A stretch of 64,000 nt of DNA from Peptoclostridium litorale DSM 5388 (GCF_900141635.1 NZ_FSRH01000015.1:1-64000), one strand, 5' to 3'. Positions 44,132 through 52,475 are shown, numbered from the stretch's first letter. Notes: generated by a model not told the origin, from the letters alone. A program made the numbers and translations.

Positions 44132-45256
44132 ATGAAGAAATTAAAAGTCATGACGGTTGTAGGCACTAGGCCAGAGATTATAAGACTGTCAGCTGTTATT
44201 AATAAATTAGATGAATCAGAAGCAGTAGAGCACATTCTTGTTCATACAGGACAGAACTATGACTATGAGCTTAATGAAGTGTTTTTCAAGGACTTTAATC
44301 TTAAAAAACCGGATTATTTCCTAAATGCCGCGACTGGTACTGCCGTAGAAACTATAGGAAACATTTTAGTGAAGATCGATCCTATTCTTGAGGAAGTTAA
44401 ACCAGATACATTCCTTGTATTAGGAGATACGAATAGTTGTCTTTGTGCTATTGCGGCGAAGAGAAGGCACATACCAATCTTCCATATGGAAGCTGGTAAT
44501 AGATGCTTTGACCAGCGAGTGCCAGAAGAAACAAATAGAAAGATTGTGGACCATACGGCAGATATTAATCTGACCTATAGTGATATCGCAAGAGAGTATC
44601 TTTTAAGAGAGGGACTACCTGCTGACAGAATCATTAAAACGGGAAGCCCAATGTTTGAAGTGCTAAAGTCAAGAGAAGACGATATTGAAAAGTCTGATGT
44701 GTTGGAAAGACTTAATATAGAAGAAGGTAAGTATTTCGTTGTGTCTGCTCATAGAGAAGAGAATATTAGCTCAAACCAGAACTTCGTGGATTTAGTAGAT
44801 AGTTTAAATACGATTGCTGAAAAGTACCAGATGCCTTTAATTGTTAGCACGCATCCAAGAACAAGAAATATGATTGAAGCTAAAGGAGTTTCATTTAACT
44901 CATTGATAAAGACCATGAAGCCGCTTGGTTTTAATGATTATGTAAAGCTTCAGAAGTATGCAAAAGCGGTTCTTAGTGATAGTGGTACAATTAGTGAAGA
45001 ATCATCAATTCTTAGATTTAAAGCACTTAACATCAGGCAAGCTCATGAGAGACCTGAAGCCATGGAAGAAGCTTCGGTTATGATGGTAGGACTTAAAAAA
45101 GAAAGAATTCTTCAGGGACTTAAAGTATTAGAAACCCAAAATAAAGATACCTTAAGGTTAGTAGCAGATTATAGCATGCCTAATGTATCTGATAAAGTGC
45201 TGAGAATAATGCTATCTTATACAGATTATGTAAATAGAGTTGTTTGGGGGAAATAG
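44132..45256 (+). CDS. capG: CapG/FnlC-type UDP-N-acetylsugar 2-epimerase
   Basis: A protein of 374 residues of the non-hydrolysing UDP-GlcNAc 2-epimerase fold: VVGTRPEIIRLSAVI near 6, LVHTGQNYDYELNEVFF, LVLGDTNSCL near 92, HMEAGNRCFDQRVPEETNR near 111-129, SAHREEN near 207, and SDSGTISEESS near 287. CapG converts UDP-L-PneNAc to UDP-L-FucNAc. Directly behind CapE and CapF genes, this is the most likely role, rather than UDP-ManNAc production. Confidence 0.92.
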   Translation: MKKLKVMTVVGTRPEIIRLSAVINKLDESEAVEHILVHTGQNYDYELNEVFFKDFNLKKPDYFLNAATGTAVETIGNILVKIDPILEEVKPDTFLVLGDTNSCLCAIAAKRRHIPIFHMEAGNRCFDQRVPEETNRKIVDHTADINLTYSDIAREYLLREGLPADRIIKTGSPMFEVLKSREDDIEKSDVLERLNIEEGKYFVVSAHREENISSNQNFVDLVDSLNTIAEKYQMPLIVSTHPRTRNMIEAKGVSFNSLIKTMKPLGFNDYVKLQKYAKAVLSDSGTISEESSILRFKALNIRQAHERPEAMEEASVMMVGLKKERILQGLKVLETQNKDTLRLVADYSMPNVSDKVLRIMLSYTDYVNRVVWGK

Positions 45257-45257
45257 T

Positions 45258-46265
45258 ATGAAAATATTAATAACAGGTGCAGCCGGTTTCATCGGCTTTC
45301 ACCTATCAAAAAAATTACTTGATCAATCTTATCAAATAATTGGGATTGATAACTTAAATGAATACTATGATCCAGAGTTAAAAAAGTCTAGACTTGAAAT
45401 TCTAGGAAAGTACAACAACTTCATATTCCAAAAAGTTGATCTTAAAGATAAACAAGCAGTAGACAATATCTTTGAAATTTATCAGCCTACGCATGTAATC
45501 AACCTGGCGGCTCAAGCAGGTGTAAGATATTCTATAGAGAACCCGTATGCTTATGTGGACTCAAATTTAACTGGATTTATGAATATCCTTGAGGCCTGTA
45601 GAAATCTCCCTGTAAATCATCTACTTTATGCTTCTTCAAGTTCAGTTTATGGTGGTAACAAGGTAGCACCATTCTCTACGAATCACAACGTAGATCATCC
45701 AGTTTCTCTTTACGCCGCAACGAAGAAGTCCAATGAATTAATGGCCCATACTTATAGCCATCTTTACGGGATCCCAACCACCGGACTTAGATTCTTTACA
45801 GTATATGGCCCATATGGAAGACCTGATATGGCTTACTTCTCATTCACAAAAGATATCTTAGCAGGAAAGACTATTAAAGTATTCAATCACGGTAAGATGG
45901 AGCGTGATTTTACTTACGTCGATGATATTGTCGAAGGAATTGTAAAGCTAATTGATAAAGCGCCTGTAGCTAACAAAGAGTGGGATGAGAGCAAAGATGA
46001 TTTGAGTACAAGCTTTGCGCCATATAAAATTTATAATATTGGAAATAACAACCCAGTGCCATTGATGCGATTCATCAATGCTTTAGAATCGGCACTTGGC
46101 AAAAAAACTGAAAAAGTTTACATGGATATGCAGCCTGGAGACGTTTTAAGGACATATGCTGATGTCTCAGACCTTGAAAGAGATATTGATTTTAAACCAA
46201 ACACAAGTATTGAAGAAGGGCTTGGTAAGTTTGTTGAATGGTACAAAGAGTACTATAAGATATAA
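45258..46265 (+). CDS. UDP-glucuronate 4-epimerase (CapI/LspL family)
   Basis: The ATG at 45258, after GGGGGAAATAGT, begins one base after the previous stop. The 335-residue protein has [54 protein letters not shown] near 79, SSSSVYGGN near 122, and [13 protein letters not shown] near 152. The NLNEYYDP...LK.SRL segment and QAGVRYSI are typical of UDP-glucuronate 4-epimerases. It would make UDP-galacturonate from the product of the dehydrogenase encoded next. Confidence 0.9.
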   Translation: MKILITGAAGFIGFHLSKKLLDQSYQIIGIDNLNEYYDPELKKSRLEILGKYNNFIFQKVDLKDKQAVDNIFEIYQPTHVINLAAQAGVRYSIENPYAYVDSNLTGFMNILEACRNLPVNHLLYASSSSVYGGNKVAPFSTNHNVDHPVSLYAATKKSNELMAHTYSHLYGIPTTGLRFFTVYGPYGRPDMAYFSFTKDILAGKTIKVFNHGKMERDFTYVDDIVEGIVKLIDKAPVANKEWDESKDDLSTSFAPYKIYNIGNNNPVPLMRFINALESALGKKTEKVYMDMQPGDVLRTYADVSDLERDIDFKPNTSIEEGLGKFVEWYKEYYKI

Positions 46266-46294
46266 TATTCAGACTGGAAAGGGGTATAACAGCG

Positions 46295-47461
46295 ATGAAA
46301 ATTACAGTGGCAGGAACTGGATATGTAGGATTATCCAATGCAATCCTATTAGCTCAGCACAATGAAGTTATAGCACTTGATATCATTCAAGAAAAAGTGG
46401 ACATGGTTAACAATAGGAAGTCTCCGATAGTGGATGCGGAGATTGAGGAATATCTGGCTATAAAGGAATTGAATCTTAAAGCTACAACTGATAACTATAC
46501 AGCATTTAAGGATGCTGAATATGTTATCATCTCGACACCAACAAACTATGATCCGGAAAAGAATTATTTCAATACGAGAACTGTTGAAGCTGTTATAGCT
46601 AATGTGCTAGCAATCAATCCAGATGCAACTATGGTGATTAAATCAACAGTACCTGTTGGATATACTGAAAAAGTTAGAGCAATGTTTGAAACAGATAACA
46701 TAATTTTCTCTCCGGAGTTTTTAAGAGAAGGAAAAGCCCTGTATGATAACTTGTACCCATCTAGAATAATCGTTGGAGAACAGTCAGAAAGAGCTAAGAA
46801 GTTTGCAGACCTTTTAGTGCAGGGAGCAGTTAAAAAGGATATTCAGGTTCTCTTTACTGAGCCAACAGAAGCTGAAGCAGTAAAGCTTTTTTCAAATACA
46901 TATCTTGCAATGAGAGTTTCGTATTTCAATGAGCTGGATACATATGCAGAAGTAAGAGGCCTTAATACTAAGCAGATAATAGAAGGTGTAGGGCTTGATC
47001 CTAGGATAGGAAACCACTATAACAACCCTTCATTTGGATATGGCGGATATTGTCTACCTAAGGATACAAAGCAGTTGAGGGCTAATTATGCAGATGTACC
47101 GAATAATATTATAGGTGCAATAGTAGATGCGAATAGAACAAGAAAAGACCATATAGCGGATATGATTATTAAAAGAAATCCAAAGATTGTAGGTATTCAT
47201 AGATTAACGATGAAAACTGATTCTGATAATTTCAGAGCTTCTTCTATTCAAGGGATAATGAAGAGAGTAAAGGCTAAGGGGATAGAAGTCGTTGTTTATG
47301 AGCCTGTGCTAAAGGAAGATGAATTTTTCAATTCTAGAGTAATAAGAGGTATAGATGAATTTAAGAAAATATCAGATGTGATTGTTGCAAACAGACTATC
47401 TGATGACGTTAAAGATGTTGAAGAAAAGGTTTATACGAGAGATTTGTATTGTAGAGATTAG
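46295..47461 (+). CDS. ugd: UDP-glucose 6-dehydrogenase
   Basis: A protein of 388 residues of the UDP-glucose/GDP-mannose dehydrogenase family. It has [19 protein letters not shown] at the N-terminus, [24 protein letters not shown] near 122, [20 protein letters not shown], and the active-site cysteine in [13 protein letters not shown] near 253. The STVPVGYT and LYPSRII pattern fits the UDP-glucose branch. It oxidises UDP-glucose to UDP-glucuronate in two NAD-dependent steps. It is the last gene of the AT-rich locus and is followed by a terminator. Confidence 0.92.
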   Translation: MKITVAGTGYVGLSNAILLAQHNEVIALDIIQEKVDMVNNRKSPIVDAEIEEYLAIKELNLKATTDNYTAFKDAEYVIISTPTNYDPEKNYFNTRTVEAVIANVLAINPDATMVIKSTVPVGYTEKVRAMFETDNIIFSPEFLREGKALYDNLYPSRIIVGEQSERAKKFADLLVQGAVKKDIQVLFTEPTEAEAVKLFSNTYLAMRVSYFNELDTYAEVRGLNTKQIIEGVGLDPRIGNHYNNPSFGYGGYCLPKDTKQLRANYADVPNNIIGAIVDANRTRKDHIADMIIKRNPKIVGIHRLTMKTDSDNFRASSIQGIMKRVKAKGIEVVVYEPVLKEDEFFNSRVIRGIDEFKKISDVIVANRLSDDVKDVEEKVYTRDLYCRD

Positions 47462-47486
47462 AATTTCATTGTCATATATAAAAAGT

Positions 47487-47520
47487 TAAGCCCTTTTCCG
47501 CAAGGTTTAGGGCTTATTTA
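47487..47520 (+). terminator. Terminator closing the polysaccharide locus
   Basis: TAAGCCC at 47487-47493 pairs with GGGCTTA at 47510-47516, with an inner CC-GCAA-GG turn, followed by TTTA. The T-run is short, but the position after the last gene of a 17-kb unit supports it. Confidence 0.65.
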
Positions 47521-47608
47521 TTAAAGTCACGAACTTACGAACTTATTGACAAGGATACAATGCTTGTCGTAGGAGATATTAGTTTTTAAAGATACGAGGG
47601 AGATTGAC

Positions 47609-48964
47609 ATGGATAAGTTTATTAAAAAGTTTAAAAAAGGCACGCAGTATGTAAATGTTGTGTCAGCAGTTACCGCAAATGAATTAACTAGTGTCAATGG
47701 AGTTAGTGATGATTACCTAAACAAAAAATGTGTCAAATTCATTCCGGCCAGCGGTGCTGCAACTAGAATGTTCAAAGATTTGTACGGATATTTGCACAGT
47801 GAAACAGAAAAGGATTCCATTGATAGTTTTTTTGATAATCTTAAACAGTTTGCATTTTATGATGATATAAAAGAATTAATTGATTCCAAGGGAATAGACA
47901 AAGACCAAATAAATGGGCGCACTGAAATTATTTACAGTATATTAAACGATAAATTGAATTACGGGGATCTGCCTAAAGCTCTCATCAAAATGCATTCATA
48001 TGGAGTTTTTTCAACAACCCCTATTGATGAGCATATTTATGAAGGAGAGCATTATCTAAATAGAGATTACGTAAATTTGCATTTTACCATATCAAAAGAT
48101 CATGAAGAATTGTTTAACAGATATGTCGACAAAACATTAAAAGATAAAGAGCACGTCAATATTACATATTCTTTTCAAAAGAAACAAACAGATACGTTGG
48201 CAGTTGATATGGATAACAATCCGTTCCTTCTTGAAAACGGAGATGTATTGTACAGGGCAGGCGGGCACGGTGCGCTGATAGACAACTTGAATGATTTGGA
48301 TGCTGACATTATTTTCATTAAGAACATCGACAATGTCTGTCATAGAAGTTATGTGGAAGATACTATTGATGCGAAAAGAAAGCTGGCGTCTGCTGGACTT
48401 GAAGTAAAAAAGCAAATTGACAGGTATATTCTGGACATACTGTCGGATGATTATGACTTGAATGAAATAAATGCATTTATGAAAGAAACCCTGAATATAG
48501 TCTGCAAGAATGAACTGACAAAAGACAGGGCATTGTCACTGCTTAACAGACCTCTTAGAGTTTGTGGAATGGTTAAGAACCAGGGAGAGCCGGGCGGAGG
48601 ACCATTCGTTGTCGACAATGGAGATTACCACGACCTTCAGATATGTGAAAAGTCGGAAATTGATTTGAATGATGAAGTAAGCGCCGGGATTTTAAGTTCA
48701 TCACAATTTTTCAATCCTGTTGATCTGGTGTGCTTCGTAAAAGACTACAAGGATGAAAAGTTCAATTTACTGGATTATTCTAACAAGGAAAGATATTTTA
48801 TAAGTGAAAAGACATACAAGGGAAAGAAATTGAAGGCGCTGGAGCATCCGGGGCTTTGGAATGGTGCAATGCATAATTGGAACACCTTGTTTGTTGAAGT
48901 TCCCCTTTCTACATTCAATCCGGTTAAGACTGTGAATGATCTATTGAGGGATGGGCATAAGTAA
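47609..48964 (+). CDS. DUF4301 protein, nucleotidyltransferase-like, copy A
   Basis: A protein of 451 residues after GAGGGAGATTGAC. It belongs to the DUF4301 family. The segment KFIPASGAATRMFKDL near 44-59 resembles the glycine-rich substrate loop of sugar nucleotidyltransferases (usual form AGGxGTRL). Further conserved pieces are SYGVFSTTPIDEHIYEGEHYL, RAGGHGALIDNLNDLDADIIFIKNIDN near 213-239 and NQGEPGGGPFVV near 326. The biochemical reaction is not known to me. A very similar gene lies at 57262. The position next to a sugar-nucleotide locus suggests UTP- or CTP-dependent activation of a sugar phosphate. Confidence 0.8.
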   Translation: MDKFIKKFKKGTQYVNVVSAVTANELTSVNGVSDDYLNKKCVKFIPASGAATRMFKDLYGYLHSETEKDSIDSFFDNLKQFAFYDDIKELIDSKGIDKDQINGRTEIIYSILNDKLNYGDLPKALIKMHSYGVFSTTPIDEHIYEGEHYLNRDYVNLHFTISKDHEELFNRYVDKTLKDKEHVNITYSFQKKQTDTLAVDMDNNPFLLENGDVLYRAGGHGALIDNLNDLDADIIFIKNIDNVCHRSYVEDTIDAKRKLASAGLEVKKQIDRYILDILSDDYDLNEINAFMKETLNIVCKNELTKDRALSLLNRPLRVCGMVKNQGEPGGGPFVVDNGDYHDLQICEKSEIDLNDEVSAGILSSSQFFNPVDLVCFVKDYKDEKFNLLDYSNKERYFISEKTYKGKKLKALEHPGLWNGAMHNWNTLFVEVPLSTFNPVKTVNDLLRDGHK

Positions 48965-49015
48965 CTGGCAAATGTGGAGAAGGAAAACAAATAGTACATA
49001 AAGGAGTAATAATAG

Positions 49016-49504
49016 ATGGACTCATTTTTGAGGGAGGTCCTGAACTTTCTGACAATAGAGCTTGCAGTGCTTCTGACTGCGGCTCTTCCTATTATAGAAC
49101 TAAGAGGGGCGATTCCAATAGGTATATCGCTGGGATTATCCCCTGTTAATGCGGCTGTTATAAGCTTCGTTGGAAGCATGCTACCAGTGCCGGTGCTGCT
49201 TTTCGGGATAAGGCCTATGTTCACGCTTTTAAGAAGGAAAAAGCCTTTTAGCGACATAGTACAAAATCTGGTAAGCAGGTCGCTTGCCAAAAGTCATAAG
49301 ATCCAAAGATATGGTGCGATTGGACTTGTTCTTTTCGTTGCAGTGCCACTTCCAGGAACTGGCATATGGACAGGAACTCTTATAGCTGCACTTCTCGACA
49401 TGAGATTCAAATGGGCTTTCCCAGCGATACTGGCCGGCAACGCTATTGCTGCCGTTGCTGTGATGGGTCTTAGCACGGGCGTTATAAGTGTTATTGGTGG
49501 ATAA
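49016..49504 (+). CDS. Small multi-drug export family membrane protein, copy A
   Basis: A membrane protein of 162 residues with four or five hydrophobic segments. The motifs ALPIIELRGAIPIGISLGL near 23-41 and PLPGTGIWTGTLIAALLDM near 113-131 are characteristic of the Sm_multidrug_ex family, which is distantly related to DedA proteins. Function is uncertain despite the family name; a transport role for a lipid or small molecule is plausible. It is almost identical to the gene at 51964, with ten differences in 162 residues by my alignment, and the upstream bases of the two copies are also related. The vanZ-like gene begins three bases after its stop. Confidence 0.8.
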   Translation: MDSFLREVLNFLTIELAVLLTAALPIIELRGAIPIGISLGLSPVNAAVISFVGSMLPVPVLLFGIRPMFTLLRRKKPFSDIVQNLVSRSLAKSHKIQRYGAIGLVLFVAVPLPGTGIWTGTLIAALLDMRFKWAFPAILAGNAIAAVAVMGLSTGVISVIGG

Positions 49505-49507
49505 GGG

Positions 49508-50089
49508 ATGATGTTATTGAAGAGTAAAAAAATGATTTTATATTGGGGAGCTGTCCTCCTTTGGATGCTCCTGATTCTATCTTTTTCAAGCGACACCGCT
49601 GTTGTTTCGGATAGAAAGAGCAGCATGGTGCTTGAAAAGGTAGAGCCAGTAATAGAAACGGTCGAGAAAAGCATTCACGTGGAACTTATAGAAAATAGCA
49701 AGCTTCATTTTTATGTTAGAAAGAATGCCCACATGTTCAACTACTGTGTGCTGGCAGTATTGATATCCTTGGCGCTTAAGGCGTCAGGCGTGAATGGACA
49801 TAGGCGCTATTTTCTTGCATACATTATGGCCACGCTGTTTTCAATGCTGGATGAGTACTATCAAACGCACATACCCGGCAGGAGCGGTGAAGTGCGGGAT
49901 GTGTTCGTGGACAATGTAGGAGTCTTGGTTGGGTTGATGGTTATTTGGATAATAAAAAAGAAGGTCACGATTAGCAAATTTAGATGTAAGCGTAAACTCC
50001 AGCACACATACCAAAGCACTGAAAAATATAGTAAGATAAACAAAAACACCATCCAAGCGTATCAATATCAAATTTCGCAAGGATGGTGA
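49508..50089 (+). CDS. VanZ-family membrane protein with a C-terminus rewritten by an IS66 end
   Basis: A protein of 193 residues. A VanZ domain of four membrane helices carries SFSSDTAVVSDRKS near 20, FYVRKNAHMFNYCVLAVL near 70 and DEYYQTHIPGRSGEVRDVFVDNVGVLVG near 115-142. From about residue 160 the frame enters sequence that begins GTAAGCG (49986), the typical end of an IS66 element, so the last 30 or so residues (QHTYQSTEKYSKINKNTIQ...) come from the insertion. The paralogue at 60256 has no such tail. VanZ proteins are linked to glycopeptide tolerance and to carbohydrate/lipid membrane functions; the role here is unknown. Confidence 0.8.
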   Translation: MMLLKSKKMILYWGAVLLWMLLILSFSSDTAVVSDRKSSMVLEKVEPVIETVEKSIHVELIENSKLHFYVRKNAHMFNYCVLAVLISLALKASGVNGHRRYFLAYIMATLFSMLDEYYQTHIPGRSGEVRDVFVDNVGVLVGLMVIWIIKKKVTISKFRCKRKLQHTYQSTEKYSKINKNTIQAYQYQISQGW

Positions 50090-50213
50090 ATATTTTTCTA
50101 CTATTTATTATTTTTTTTTATTATTGTCAGATTCAAGCCTAATTTCATCTGGTATTAATTTTGACCACGGCAACAAAGCGTCCAACGCTTCTATATTTTC
50201 AACATCTGTGTTT
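49986..50213 (-). mobile_element. IS66-family remnant, right end
   Basis: The segment starts at the vanZ side with GTAAGCGTAAACTCC, matching IS66 terminal repeats. It contains a near-perfect 13-base inverted repeat (CACCATCCAAGCG near 50049 and CGCAAGGATGGTG near 50076), and then the reverse-strand tail of an IS66 transposase. At 50214 it stops abruptly against a REP-like repeat. The rest of the element is missing, so no target duplication can be read. Confidence 0.7.
50108..50213 (-). pseudogene. C-terminal fragment of an IS66 transposase
   Basis: On the minus strand an open frame reads NTDVENIEALDALLPWSK and then LIPDEIRLES before a stop at 50110-50108. D-x-E-x-x-E-A-L-D-A-L-L-P-W-S followed by P-x-E-x-R-L is the standard closing segment of IS66 TnpC. 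Everything upstream of it is gone, so it is inactive. Confidence 0.75.
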
Positions 50214-50255
50214 GAAAAGAATAGGAGCCAGGCACCAACTTAACAACTTATTCTG
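50214..50255 (+). repeat. REP-like repeat, copy 1
   Basis: Starts GAAAAGAATAGGAGCCAGGC and ends AACTTATTCT. AGAATA at 50218 and TATTCT at 50249 form a closing inverted repeat. GGAG followed by a palindrome-rich segment recalls REP elements mobilised by RAYT transposases. It abuts the IS66 remnant exactly. Other copies are at 51784 and, partially, at 50353 and 52454. Confidence 0.6.
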
Positions 50256-50352
50256 TTCGATGAAATCTGTTGATGGATGGTAATATGGAGAATCTGAGTC
50301 AGAGGATTCTCTGTTTTGACGGCTTACTGCCGGGTATTCGAGCTGGGTTGGT

Positions 50353-50374
50353 GAAGAATAGTAGCCAGGCAACG
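50353..50374 (+). repeat. REP-like repeat, diverged partial copy
   Basis: GAAGAATAGTAGCCAGGCAA matches the first half of the repeat at 50214, with GTAG in place of GGAG. GTAG is the tetranucleotide found at the foot of many REP palindromes. The second half is not conserved. Confidence 0.5.
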
Positions 50375-50423
50375 AAGCTTTATCAGGTACAAATTTAACA
50401 TAGAGCAGCAATATAGGAAGCAA

Positions 50424-50469
50424 TTACCCTTATCATGAAAATGTGGGTAAAAAATCGAAAAAATTACCC
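50424..50469. promoter_or_regulatory. Candidate operator upstream of the Fic gene
   Basis: Three half-sites in alternating orientation: TTACCC at 50424-50429, GGGTAA at 50445-50450 and TTACCC at 50464-50469. The outer two share AATTACCC-N-TAT and lie exactly 40 bases apart, just ahead of the promoter. The Fic protein ends in a winged-helix domain and could bind here itself. Confidence 0.4.
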
Positions 50470-50477
50470 GTATTTCA

Positions 50478-50506
50478 TTGTGGACGGAAGCAACTACCTA
50501 TATAAT
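50478..50506 (+). promoter_or_regulatory. Promoter of the Fic gene
   Basis: TTGTGG at 50478-50483 and TATAAT at 50501-50506 with a 17-base spacer. The predicted transcript begins near 50513, downstream of a longer possible reading frame, which supports the ATG at 50540 as the real start. Confidence 0.6.
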
Positions 50507-50539
50507 ATACATATAAGAAAAAATAGGAGTTGTGAAATA

Positions 50540-51613
50540 ATGAATGATGCTTTGCAAAAGTTACCACCTAATGTTGAACTTGAAACAAAACCTGTATTGA
50601 AACAATTGACCAGATCACACAGAGCTTTGGCTGAACTTAAGGGCTATGCAGACATGATACCGAATAAGAATATCTTAATAAATGCCATAACAATTAATGA
50701 AGCTAAAGATAGTTCGGAAATAGAAAATATTGTAACTACTCATGATGAATTATTTAAAGTAATGAGTGGAGAAAATTACCAGTCTCCTGCTGCTAAGGAA
50801 GTTGTTAACTATAGAACTGCTATTTGGCATGGATATAATTTAATAAAAGAAAAAGAATTTTTATCAACTAACATGATTATAGAGATACAAGGGCGTATTG
50901 AATCTAATCGAGCTGGTATTAGGAAATTGCCAGGCACAGTACTCAAAAATGAAGCTACTGGTGAAATTGTATATACACCGCCTAGTGGAGAACAAGAGAT
51001 ACTATGTCTTTTGACTAATTTGGAACAGTACATAAATAACGACCATGATAATATTGATCCCCTTGTAAAACTTGCTATAATCCACTACCAATTTGAATCC
51101 ATACATCCTTTCTACGATGGGAACGGGAGAGCAGGAAGGATAATTAATGTTTTATATTTAGTCTTAAAAGAATTGTTAGACAGTCCAATTTTATACCTAA
51201 GTAAGTTTATTATTAGAAATAAATCTGCTTATTATAGATTACTTCAAGATGTAACAGTTAAGGGAAAATGGGAAGAATGGGTATTGTTTATACTTCAAGG
51301 AATAGAAGAAACGGCAAATGAGACGTTAATTTTAGTAAAAGAAATAAATAAACTATTAGAAAATACAGCTGAAGAAATTAGAAGCAATCTTCCGAAAATA
51401 TATTCAAGAGAATTAGTTGACCTATTGTTTTATGAATTTTACACTAAGATTTCGTACATTGAAGATGGGATTGGTGTGTCAAGAAAGACAGCATCCAAGT
51501 ATTTATCTGAGTTAGAGGAAGAAGGTTTTTTAGTGTCCGAGAAAATAGGAAGAGAAAGAATATATCTTAATAAAAACCTATTTGAAATAGTTAGAAAAGC
51601 TGGAAATAGATAG
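50540..51613 (+). CDS. Fic-domain protein (probable AMP-transferase) with winged-helix C-terminus
   Basis: The ATG at 50540 follows AGGAG; an open frame upstream crosses the promoter and is discarded. The protein of 357 residues has the Fic core HPFYDGNGRAGR at about 189-200, which uses ATP to modify hydroxyl groups on target proteins. The inhibitory motif SSEIEN at about 58-63 fits (S/T)xxxE(G/N) in the N-terminal part, so it is a class II Fic that is self-inhibited until released. A winged-helix segment (GVSRKTASKYLSELEEEGFLVSEK) near 310-335 suggests DNA binding. It stands alone between mobile remnants and is typical of stress or toxin-like accessory genes. Confidence 0.9.
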   Translation: MNDALQKLPPNVELETKPVLKQLTRSHRALAELKGYADMIPNKNILINAITINEAKDSSEIENIVTTHDELFKVMSGENYQSPAAKEVVNYRTAIWHGYNLIKEKEFLSTNMIIEIQGRIESNRAGIRKLPGTVLKNEATGEIVYTPPSGEQEILCLLTNLEQYINNDHDNIDPLVKLAIIHYQFESIHPFYDGNGRAGRIINVLYLVLKELLDSPILYLSKFIIRNKSAYYRLLQDVTVKGKWEEWVLFILQGIEETANETLILVKEINKLLENTAEEIRSNLPKIYSRELVDLLFYEFYTKISYIEDGIGVSRKTASKYLSELEEEGFLVSEKIGRERIYLNKNLFEIVRKAGNR

Positions 51614-51625
51614 ACTGAAAATGTG

Positions 51626-51782
51626 AGTTAATTGGAAGGGAATACGGGTACAATAGCCTCAGGGGGTGGGGTATCATGGCGAGAAAACCAAGGATAGAAT
51701 ATAATGGGGCTATCTACCATGTGATTCAAAGGGGTAACAACAGGGAGTACATATTCGAGGATTCGATGCACAAGGGGTACCT
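51626..51782 (+). pseudogene. Truncated 5' copy of the RAYT transposase gene
   Basis: From about 51626 to 51782 the sequence is almost the same as the upstream region and first 36 codons of the full RAYT gene at 52575: the same AGTTAATTGGAAGGG start, ribosome site region, and ATG at 51676. Exactly after GGGGTACCT the match ends and the REP-like repeat at 51784 begins. The reading frame then stops, so this copy is dead. It shows that a repeat/transposase junction was formed here by recombination or transposition. Confidence 0.75.
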
Positions 51783-51783
51783 C

Positions 51784-51823
51784 AAAAGAATAGGAGCCAG
51801 GCACCAAGTTAACAACTTATTCT
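51784..51823 (+). repeat. REP-like repeat, copy 2
   Basis: AAAAGAATAGGAGCCAGGC through AACTTATTCT, differing from the copy at 50214 by a single base inside the core (AAGTTAAC instead of AACTTAAC). That change creates the palindrome GTTAAC. AGAATA/TATTCT again close the unit. It is joined directly to the truncated RAYT copy. The 140 bases up to the gene at 51964 show nothing else. Confidence 0.65.
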
Positions 51824-51963
51824 AAAGAGCAGTTAGTGCAGTAAGTTTTTCGCCGTTATATTTTAGATAAAATTAAAATAATAGAGAGACGAGTTTTCAA
51901 GGTATCTGACAAATGTTATAGAAAAAGAAAACAAATAGTATATACATAAAGGAGCAAAAATAG

Positions 51964-52452
51964 ATGGACTCATTTTTGAGGGAGGTCCTAAACTTTTTAA
52001 CTATAGAGCTTGCAGTTCTTTTGGCTGCGGCTCTTCCCATAATAGAGCTAAGAGGTGCAATACCAATAGGAATATCGCTTGGACTTTCCCCGGTCAATGC
52101 GGCAGTGATAAGCTTTGTAGGAAGCATGCTTCCTGTGCCGGCGCTACTTTTCGGGATAAGGCCTATGTTCACGCTACTTAGGAGGAAAAAGCCTTTTAGC
52201 AATGTTGTGCAAAGGCTTGTAAGCAGGTCTCTTGCAAAAAGCGGAAAGATTCAAAAATACGGGGCGCTTGGACTGGTGCTCTTTGTAGCGGTGCCGCTTC
52301 CAGGAACTGGCATATGGACCGGCGCTTTGATAGCCGCATTTTTAGATATGCGCTTCAAATGGGCTTTCCCGGCGATACTGGCTGGTAATGCCATTGCCGC
52401 TGTTGCGGTTATGGGTCTTAGCACTGGGGTTATAAGTGTTATAGGCGGATAA
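51964..52452 (+). CDS. Small multi-drug export family membrane protein, copy B
   Basis: A protein of 162 residues, nearly identical to copy A at 49016, with the same ALPIIELRGAIPIGISLGL and PLPGTGIWTGALIAAFLDM motifs. The bases upstream of both copies are also related (GAAAACAAATAGTA...AAAGGAG), so the duplicated block includes the ribosome site. Synonymous changes are numerous while the proteins differ little, which indicates an older duplication under purifying selection. Copy B is followed by a REP-like repeat and the RAYT gene instead of vanZ. Confidence 0.8.
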   Translation: MDSFLREVLNFLTIELAVLLAAALPIIELRGAIPIGISLGLSPVNAAVISFVGSMLPVPALLFGIRPMFTLLRRKKPFSNVVQRLVSRSLAKSGKIQKYGALGLVLFVAVPLPGTGIWTGALIAAFLDMRFKWAFPAILAGNAIAAVAVMGLSTGVISVIGG

Positions 52453-52453
52453 A

Positions 52454-52475
52454 AGAAAAGAATAGGAGCCAGGCA
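52454..52475 (+). repeat. REP-like repeat, partial copy beside the RAYT gene
   Basis: AAAGAATAGGAGCCAGGCAT matches the first half of the units at 50214 and 51784. The sequence then diverges into a segment with GGCAGGCC. It lies 100 bases ahead of the intact RAYT start, the usual position for REP elements around their transposase. Confidence 0.5.

Noticed and set aside
50199-50423. 74-residue minus-strand open frame
   Set aside because: It runs through the REP-like repeat and in a different frame from the IS66 transposase fragment; no ribosome site or similarity.
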